A stretch of DNA of 64,000 bases from assembly GCF_019703515.2 (NCBI RefSeq), contig NC_059368.1:36595831-36659830 (forward strand), written 5' to 3'. Of this stretch, positions 59,001-64,000 are shown in pieces. Below the pieces are notes generated by a model, which saw only the letters and a program-made list of their open reading frames with translations, ran no database searches and was not told the DNA's origin. Origin of the DNA: Myxocyprinus asiaticus. Its lineage: Eukaryota; Chordata; Actinopteri; Cypriniformes; Catostomidae. Both the position numbers and the translations under genes were made by a program. Numbering within the stretch: position 1 is the stretch's first letter; the number at the start of each line of letters is the position of its first letter.

Positions 59001-62000
59001 CTTCCAAATGGACAATGACCCCAAGCATACCTCCAAAGTTGTGGCAAAATGGCTTAAGGACAACAAAGTCAAGGTATTGGAGTGGCCATCACAAAGCCCT
59101 GACCTCAATCTGATAGAAAATTTGTGGGCAGAACTGAAAAAGCATGTGCGAGCAAGTAGGCCTACAAACCTGACTCAGTTACACCAGTTCTGTCTGGAGG
59201 AATGGGCCAAAATTCTGGCAACTTATTGTGAGAAGCTTGTGGAAGGCAACCCAAAACGTTTGACCCAAGTTAAATAATTTAAAGGCTATGCTACCAAATA
59301 CTAACAAAGTGTATGTAAACTTCTGACCCACTGAGTATGTGATGAAAGAAATAAAAGCTGAAATAAATCATTCTCTCTACTATTATTCTGACATTTCACA
59401 TTCTTAAAATAAAGTAGTGATCCTAACTGACCTAAGACAGGGAATGTTTTCTAAGATTAAATGTGAGGAATTGTGAAAAATTTAGTTTAAATGTATTTGG
59501 TTAAGGTGTATGTAAACTAATGACTTCAACTAAGTATTTTGGATCAAAAGACTTGCTTGACTGTTGTAGAGATGACAAGTTGTCATTGTAGTGTTTACCT
59601 CATTCCACAAGGCACTGAGCTGTCATCAAACGAGTGATGATCACTCACTTGCATGTGATTGTATGACTTTATTTTTTATATTATAATTTTTTCTGTATTA
59701 ACTGTAGTACCTTATTTTGTTGTTGATGTCCCAATGCGAATACTTTTGGTTGCATTTTTAACAATAAATGTAATTGGTTGTTTGAAATAGGCACGTAATA
59801 TCGATCACAGGCCCTTGAATCAAATCGTATCATGGCAGACTTTGAGGTATCGGCAAACATTGGATTGCTGGCTAAGAGAATCGATACAAGATCGTATCAT
59901 GATGAAACTGGCGAACAGTACTAGCCTAAAAAATAGAGTTGCTATAACATCCATATGTCATTATGTGTGTTCATCACTCACTTTTATCCATCCGGCCCGT
60001 TGTTGAACGAGATGCTGCTCCTCTTCTCGTTCAGCCGGTCAGCAGATCGTTCATGAGCTAAATAACTGATTCATTCAATTCGTCATGAACGAGTTTACCA
60101 GTACATTCATTTAGTTCATGAACTACATGACCGGCTAGTTCAGTCAAGAGGAGTATTTGTTTAGTGGGTCAAATCAATGATATGCTTCTTCACAGCCTGC
60201 TTTCGAATGCTATTGGCTCGCGCTAAAGTCAGTCTTTAAAAGCAGGACAAAGCAACACAAATGGAATTTGCATGTCTACAAATGTACGAAGACGCTTTAA
60301 AAATAGAGTTTAAACACAATAACCAGGTCTTATTTCTTTGTTTGCTTCTACAGTATTTTGTCAAATGCTAGGCTTAATTTTTTCAAAGACAAGAAAAGAA
60401 AAGCCAAAATACCGTACAATGTGCATCAAAGCACAACATTTCCATTGGTAATTCATGTCATTTTAACTGTATGGTCTTCGTTCATTTTATTTATATTTAA
60501 TAAATTGGGGATTATGTTTTGTGCATACCTATCAACTTGTCTTAAGTGCATTTCACGCCTTTCTCTCCTTGTTGACCGCGATTGACTCACATGCCAAACT
60601 GAACGAATGGCATATGCCTCCTCTCTTTTAATCATTAAGCAGATACTCAATCACGAATGAGATGACTGAGTGAGTCATTCATTTCGTTCGCAAAATGAGT
60701 TTATCAGTACTTATTCAGACTCAAATGACCGACTAGTACTAGTTTAGTGAAGGGGTTGTATTGGTTTCTTTCAGGGGGTTTAGTCACTCTTTCACATGCT
60801 TTAGTCACTCTTTACAGGCCTGAAAAGCCACCAAAGCAGTCTCGTGCTTCAAACGTGAGCTCAGTGGCTTAAATCCCAAAGTATACTTCGGTGCAGGACA
60901 CGTGACGCAAATCTCGTCATCAGCAGAGTGCGCGAGCACTGACCGCGTGCAGCCCGATTTTTCTAACCTCGCGTCTTTGTACGTGGCTAATACGCATGCG
61001 CCTGGAATTCTTTGCATGAATTAGTGGATCCACAAGGTGGCAATACTCCCATTTGAGCCGTTGCTGTCACGAAGAAAATATAGAAGACGTTATTGCCAGT
61101 AAATGACAGGAGATGAAGGTAAAAGCAACAGTAAATATGTACATCAAGAACACGTGTGTGTGGAGATACTTTACCTGCATTTGTATAACTCAAGTCTGAA
61201 GAAATATAAAGACATCTTTATGGGTCTAAACTCCTGAAGAGAAATTGTCCGGTGTCTCGTACAGTCGTAGCGCGCATGCGCCAACCGCCTGTGTATGCGC
61301 GCACAGTCAGATGGAGTATAATTTGACTGGCTCGCGTTCAACAGCACGCAGACGCTGAGCATTCGCGTCAAAATCAAAGTATATTTTGGGCTTCAAAAAG
61401 AAAGATATCAGTGAATGAGAAATATGAGTCAGTGTATGGAGGTAAATGAGAAGTGAGAATGATTCAGTTCAGCATGTGAGTCAATCACGGTCAACAAAGA
61501 GAGAAAGGGGTGAAATGCACTTAAGACAAGTTTACAGGTAGACACAATACATAATCCCCAATTTATGAATGTGTAAAAATGAATGAAGACATACAGTTAA
61601 AATAACATGGGGGACCTGGGTAGCTCAGTGGTAAAAGACGCTGGCTACCACCCCTGGAGTTCGCTAGTTCGAATCCCAGGGTGTGCTGCGTGACTCCAGC
61701 CAGGTCTCCTAAGCAACCAAATTGGCCGGTTACTAGGAAGGGTAGAGTCACATGGGGTAACCTCCTCGTGGTCGCTATAATGTGGTTCGTTCTCAGTGGG
61801 GCGCATGGCAAGTTGAGCGTGGTTGCCGCAGTGGATGGCGTGAAGCCTCCACATGCGCTATGTCTCCGTGGCAATGCGCTCAACAAGCCACGTGATAAGA
61901 TGCGCGGGTTGACGGTCTCAGACGCAGAGGCAAATGGTCCTCTGCCTCAGTCCTCCGCCACCCGGACTGAAGCGAATCACTACGTGACCATGAGGACTTA

Positions 62001-63551
62001 AAAGCACATTGGGAATTGGGCATTCCAAATTGGGAGAAAAAATAAATATGGAAATGTTGTGCTTTGGTACACAGTGTAAGATATTATTAGGCTTTTGTTG
62101 GCCACTGGGACGGGTCCACCGGGAAAGCTCCTGGTGGTCCCGATGGCCAGGCCGCCCCTGTCCGCACTGCTGATCAGAACGCGCACAGTATGCATGATGC
62201 AAATTTTATATTTGTCACAGTCTGTGCGTCTTTCTCAACAAGCAGGCGGTCCTTGTCTGTGCACATTATTGCAGCACTAAAAGAGAATCACAAAGCAGTC
62301 GTAGTGCGCATGCATCAAACGTGTTGGTATTCACTCGCGGTCAAAAGAGTATACTTTGAAAGCCAATGTGGTCGACTGGGCGCCATCCGTTCCATAATGT
62401 AGATTAAAAAAAGGATACCTGGGCCTTACGTCTGCTTTGTGATGCGCCTTTAGTGCAGTCAACAATGGGCATGTGCCGACGATGCGTGCAGACGAGGACT
62501 GGTCTAGAAAATCTGGGCTGCACGTGGACAGTCCGCTCAGAATGTGCTGATGATTGACTGATATAAATGCACGTCACACATACTATGCGCATACCAGTAA
62601 TCAGTAATCAGTAATGTAGAAAACAGAAGTATACTTTGAACTTTAGGGACCATTCAAACCGAATTCATTTTTGTGTTAAAAAAGCTAGATGCATTTTAAA
62701 AGTCTCTGTCGACTAACATTTTTAATAAAATGTATTACATGATATGCCGATCGCATATACAAGTGTTTGCTGAAAAGGACTCCCAAATAAAGACAATTTG
62801 GTAACACTTTACTATAATGTTCCATTAGTTAACAACATTAGTTAACATGAACTAAGTATGAACAATTCTATTACAGCATTTATTAATCTTAGTTAATGTT
62901 AATTTCATCAATAAACTAATAAATGTTTAAAATCAAAAGTTGTATTTGTTAACATTAGTTAATGCACATTGAACATGAACTAAAACTGAACAGTTGTATT
63001 TTTATTAACTAACATTAACAAAGATGAATAAATGCTATAAAATATATATTTTTAATTGTTTGTTCATGATCCTTAATGCATTAAATAATGTTAACGGATG
63101 GAACCTTATTGTAAAGTGTTACCGACAATTTAGGCTAATATATAATAATACAAATATATAATAAAATTTCATAATATTAATATAGAATAATATTAAATAA
63201 TTCAAAGACATTACATTATTGAGGCAGACGAGTAAAGCATTGATTAGACAATTAAAAAAGTGTCTAGAAATCAATATATTGTTTTATGTTATCATGATCT
63301 ATTTTGCAATTGAGCTAATCAATCTTTCAGAGGTAAACACGTTCTTGCGTTCTGTCTTTACATATGTGGTATGACTCACTGTGCTTTCCCATCACGTTTC
63401 ACTTGTTTTCAGGGTCTATAGCCATAAACACTGCGTTTTTATGATGCTGTGCCAAGTGAACCCCAAAAAAGCAGTGAAAAGACTCGCCATTCAGGACCTC
63501 AAGCTTTTGGCTAAAAAAGCTCCTCATTTATGGACCAGAAAGAACATACAG
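49951..63551 (+). CDS. ints7: ints7, Integrator complex subunit 7 (5' part; appears damaged)
   Basis: Spliced span; exons listed separately. INTS7 is an ARM/HEAT-repeat subunit of the nuclear Integrator complex, which cleaves snRNA and nascent mRNA 3' ends. Five exons are recognisable by strong identity to the family: 49,951-50,016, 51,318-51,464, 53,844-53,890, 53,967-54,166 and about 63,413-63,551. The exon coding for about 44 residues (GLRSGKLGEQ onward) should lie in 50,017-51,317, and one coding for about 46 residues (MLGSLASIIP onward) in 51,465-53,843. Neither is seen on either strand. The fifth exon does not join the fourth in frame. The rest of the gene, about 600 residues, lies beyond the right edge. 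Confidence 0.8.
50292..50572. mobile_element. Fold-back MITE, partial copies
   Basis: A left half from 50,292 and a second short terminus from 50,512 (AAAGGGATAGTTCACCC). It follows a run of A's. Lies in the interval where an ints7 exon is missing. Confidence 0.65.
51318..51464 (+). CDS. ints7: ints7 coding exon (NNFL to ITLR)
   Basis: A 147-base exon with acceptor CTTTAG and donor GTACAA, reading CVLKVTQLSEKHLEKILNVD and FSVIHGNDPVARAITL. Phase 2 at both ends. One residue, the Trp in NNFLWLCV, replaces an Arg usual in the family (a CGG-to-TGG type change). Joining it directly to exon 1 gives a frameshift and an early stop, so a middle exon is required. Confidence 0.92.
51522..52225. mobile_element. 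Fold-back MITE, full copy
   Basis: Starts TTAAAGGAATAGTTCACC and ends GAACTATCCCTTTAA, its reverse complement. The two halves are long imperfect inverted repeats meeting near 51,850. About 700 bp, non-coding, in an ints7 intron. Confidence 0.8.
52637..53530 (-). mobile_element. Miniature LTR retrotransposon (TRIM-like), non-coding
   Basis: Two direct repeats, 52,637-52,838 (202 bp) and 53,292-53,530 (239 bp), both begin TGTAA and end CGTCACA (TG...CA). They bracket about 450 bp without a coding domain. On the minus strand, one base inside the LTR, 53,273-53,290 reads TGGTGCCGAAACCCGGGA, a tRNA-complementary primer-binding site. A purine-rich stretch (GGTGGAGGAG) precedes the other LTR. The flanking five-base repeats GATCA (52,632-52,636) and GATTT (53,531-53,535) both derive from GATTA in the element it entered. 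Purine/GA-rich ORFs inside it are low-complexity artefacts. Confidence 0.85.
53402..53425. repeat. TC dinucleotide run inside the right LTR
   Basis: About 11-12 TC units, compared with a shorter run in the left LTR (52,752-52,764). This slippage accounts for part of the difference in LTR length. Confidence 0.85.
53844..53890 (+). CDS. ints7: ints7 coding exon (DFAAGICNKISEMIQ)
   Basis: A 47-base exon: one base finishing a split codon, then DFAAGICNKISEMIQ and one base, followed by a strong GTAAGT. Acceptor TTTACAG. In phase with the next exon. Confidence 0.92.
53967..54166 (+). CDS. ints7: ints7 coding exon (GLDTPVELK to DIPEQ)
   Basis: A 200-base exon reading LDTPVELKLKLIPMLQHMHH, a LLQELVSSYPST block and a VTLHTFTQLATSSL block. 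Separated from the previous exon by a 76-base intron. Ends in phase 0 before GTCAGA. No stops; strongly conserved. Confidence 0.94.
54245..54700. repeat. Three repeat fragments in an ints7 intron
   Basis: 54,300-54,420 resembles the GC-rich dispersed repeat (CAACTGCGTTGCCTTTTCTA, as at 17,735). 54,432-54,560 begins GGGGCGGACTGGGACAAAAC. 54,614-54,700 begins CAGGGCCGGCCCGTGGGTTT. The last two have hAT-like tips but no partners. Confidence 0.45.
55122..55640 (-). mobile_element. Second copy of the 540-bp MITE, opposite orientation
   Basis: Ends GACTACCGGTCAAAAGTTTT and CAAAACTTTTGAATGGTAGTG. The interior is the reverse complement of 631-1,170, for example the blocks around CCCAGGGTGATACCTC. 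In an ints7 intron. Confidence 0.8.
56722..59274 (+). pseudogene. Sleeping Beauty-group transposase pseudogene
   Basis: Starts MGKSKEISQDLRKKIV, then shifts frame (SGSSLGAISKCLKVPRSS, then DERSLVRKVQINPRTTAKDL). It continues through VLWSNETKIELFG to GGSIMLWGCFAVG, stops at the nested element, and resumes at MRKENYVDILKQHLKTS through [10 protein letters not shown] and LIENLW to RLTQVK. The first catalytic Asp (WSDET in the family) is Asn here; the second Asp and the Glu remain. Confidence 0.88.
57321..58908 (-). mobile_element. Mariner/Tc1-type element nested in the Sleeping Beauty-type element
   Basis: Terminal inverted repeats of about 210 bp, with tips CAACTCCAATTCCAAAAAAG and (inverse) CAACCCCAATTCTGAAAAAT, lie between TA dinucleotides (57,321-57,322; 58,907-58,908). 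Removing it leaves CTTCACATAATAGATGGCAT, continuous host-element sequence. The minus-strand transposase, about 58,560-57,660, is frameshifted; it shows IFQQDNFKPHTA and ARSPDLSPSENVW. Confidence 0.87.
60010..60780. repeat. Inverted-repeat region with TCATGAACGAG words
   Basis: CAATTCGTCATGAACGAG and GAACTACATGACCGGCTAG at the left have inverse partners near 60,650-60,740 (CGAATGAGATGACTGAG, CAAATGACCGACTAGTACTA). Possibly a MITE; the tips are not defined. Confidence 0.4.
60886..61393. mobile_element. GC-rich inverted-repeat MITE (CCCAAAGTATACTT ends)
   Basis: Tips AAATCCCAAAGTATACTTCG and (inverse) AAGCCCAAAATATACTTTGA. The interior is rich in GCATGCGC and CpG, unlike the A/T-rich surroundings. 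The GTATACTT and ACGAG/GCGCATGC words link it to 17,677-18,010 and 62,270-62,640. No transposase. Confidence 0.6.
61609..62045 (+). mobile_element. tRNA-derived SINE, full length, second subfamily
   Basis: Head GGGTAGCTCAGTGGTAAAAG and box B GTTCGAATCCC are intact, a better tRNA match than other copies. Imperfect flanks AAAATAACATGG and AAAATAAATATGG. A small duplication, GTCCTCTGCCTCAGTCCTCC, lies near 61,940. Confidence 0.82.
62270..62640. repeat. GC-rich dispersed repeat, second copy
   Basis: Contains GAGTATACTTTGAAAGCC, CTTTAGTGCAGTCAACAATG and AGTATACTTTGAACTTTAGG. It aligns with 17,720-18,000 over about 250 bases. CAGTAATCAGTAATCAGTAA is a small tandem repeat near its end. Confidence 0.6.
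62800..63123 (+). mobile_element. hAT MITE with perfect 8-bp target duplication
   Basis: Ends GGTAACACTTTACTATAATG and (inverse) GGTAACACTTTACAATAAGG. Flanked by GACAATTT on both sides (62,792-62,799; 63,124-63,131). 324 bp, non-coding, about 290 bases before the last ints7 exon. Confidence 0.9.
63413..63551 (+). CDS. ints7: ints7 coding exon (KKAVKRLAIQDLKLL), 5' part degenerate
   Basis: The last 31 codons (from about 63,458) read KKAVKRLAIQDLKLLAKKAP followed by HLWTRKNIQ, then GTTAGA: clearly INTS7. Upstream of this the translation (VYSHKHCVFMMLCQVNP) does not resemble the expected LLLQYLKNDPR. The acceptor TTTTCAG at 63,411-63,412 places the exon in phase 2, but the previous exon ends in phase 0; joined so, TAG follows within three codons. 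Confidence 0.7.
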
Positions 63552-63644
63552 GTTAGATATGGGGTTTTCAAACTTTAAGGCCAAGGACCCTGAATTTGAT
63601 AATCCCCATGTGAGGGACCAGTCTATAATAATAGACTTCTTGTA

Positions 63645-64000
63645 GGGGGGCCTGGGTAGCTCAGTGGTAAAAGACGCTGGCTACCACCCATGGAGTTCGC
63701 TAGTTTGAATCCCAGGGTGTGCTGAGTGACTCCAGCCAGGTCTCCTAAGCAACCAAATTGGCCCAGTTGCTAGGGAGGGTAGAGTCACACGGGGTAACCT
63801 CCTCATGGTCGCTATAATGTGATTCTCGCTCTCGGTGGGGCGCGTGGTGAGTTGTGCGTGGATGCCGTGGAGAATAAAGTGAAGCCTCCACATGTGCTGT
63901 GTCTCTGCGGTAACGCACTCAACAAGCCATGTGAAAAGATGCACGGATTGATGGTCTCAGACGTGGAGGCAACTGAGATTCGTCCTCCACCACCACCCGG
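63645..64000 (+). mobile_element. tRNA-derived SINE, second subfamily, cut by window edge
   Basis: Starts GGGGGGCCTGGGTAGCTCAG and follows the GGTAAAAGACGCTGG form of the head. It continues to the end of the window in ints7 intron sequence. Confidence 0.82.

Larger units (their letters stand above)
56338..59531 (+). mobile_element. Sleeping Beauty-type Tc1 element (IR/DR), inactive, carrying a nested transposon
   Basis: The left inverted repeat has an outer direct repeat CAGTTGAAGTCAGACGTTTA at 56,338 and an inner one, GTGGGTCAGAAGTTTACATA, at about 56,534: the IR/DR layout of Sleeping Beauty-group elements. The right end closes with AATGACTTCAAC. A TA precedes the left end. The transposase is frameshifted and split by a 1.6-kb insertion. 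Without the insertion the element is about 1.6 kb, the usual size. Confidence 0.88.
55752..59930. repeat. Candidate hAT-like host of the Tc1 stack
   Basis: Left side GGGGTGTAACGATCCATTGA and ATCGATGCATC; right side after 59,531 has ATATCGATCACAGGCCCTTG and AATCGATACAAGATCGTATC. These are the style of fish hAT elements, and the Sleeping Beauty-type element lies between them. Right-hand tip and duplication not found, so the boundaries are tentative. Confidence 0.4.

Noticed and set aside
61609..61690. Possible tRNA gene (box A and box B)
   Set aside because: The sequence is the head of a repeated SINE, with the SINE body following; no separate acceptor stem closes a cloverleaf.
1..64000. A previously undescribed defence, toxin or biosynthetic system
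   Set aside because: All strong coding signals belong to three known vertebrate genes or to transposon remnants; nothing else shows conserved multi-gene structure.

Overview
The window is nuclear DNA of a teleost fish, most likely a cypriniform (carp or minnow type). The evidence is split genes with GT-AG introns, about 35% GC, and dense insertion of fish-type DNA transposons, tRNA-headed SINEs and fold-back MITEs. There is no bacterial, plasmid or viral gene organisation, no CRISPR array and no operon. The order PPP2R5A - DTL - INTS7 is that of human 1q32.3, with DTL and INTS7 diverging from a shared intergenic region.

Layout. (1) About 1-32,624, minus strand: ppp2r5a, the B56-alpha regulatory subunit of protein phosphatase 2A. 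Eleven coding exons (first 409 residues) are readable; the 3' exons lie beyond the left edge. Its introns carry an L1 remnant with two SINEs inserted, a Tc1-like element, hAT MITEs with intact target-site duplications, a piggyBac-type element and fold-back MITEs. (2) 34,085-48,436, minus strand: dtl (cdt2), complete in 15 coding exons and 652 residues, the substrate receptor of the CUL4-DDB1 ubiquitin ligase. It ends in a PIP-like motif, and its upstream region has two E2F-type sites and a CCAAT box. (3) 48,437-49,950: intergenic region with a 79-bp AT microsatellite and, next to INTS7, two CACGTGAC boxes. (4) 49,951 to the right edge, plus strand: ints7, Integrator subunit 7. Only five of its expected early exons are found. 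Two internal exons appear to be absent and a third is out of phase at its start, so this copy looks damaged, either as a decaying duplicate or through assembly error. Its introns are full of transposons, including a miniature LTR retrotransposon at 52,637-53,530 and a Sleeping Beauty-type Tc1 element split by a second mariner-like element at 56,338-59,531.

The three genes are linked by position, not by pathway. DTL acts in S-phase protein destruction, B56-alpha targets PP2A to its substrates, and INTS7 acts in snRNA 3' processing and promoter-proximal termination. I found no new enzymatic or defence system. The strongest observations are the missing INTS7 exons, the miniature LTR element with its primer-binding site and reconstructable empty site, the nested transposon stacks, and two stop-free, frame-preserving short introns in DTL.
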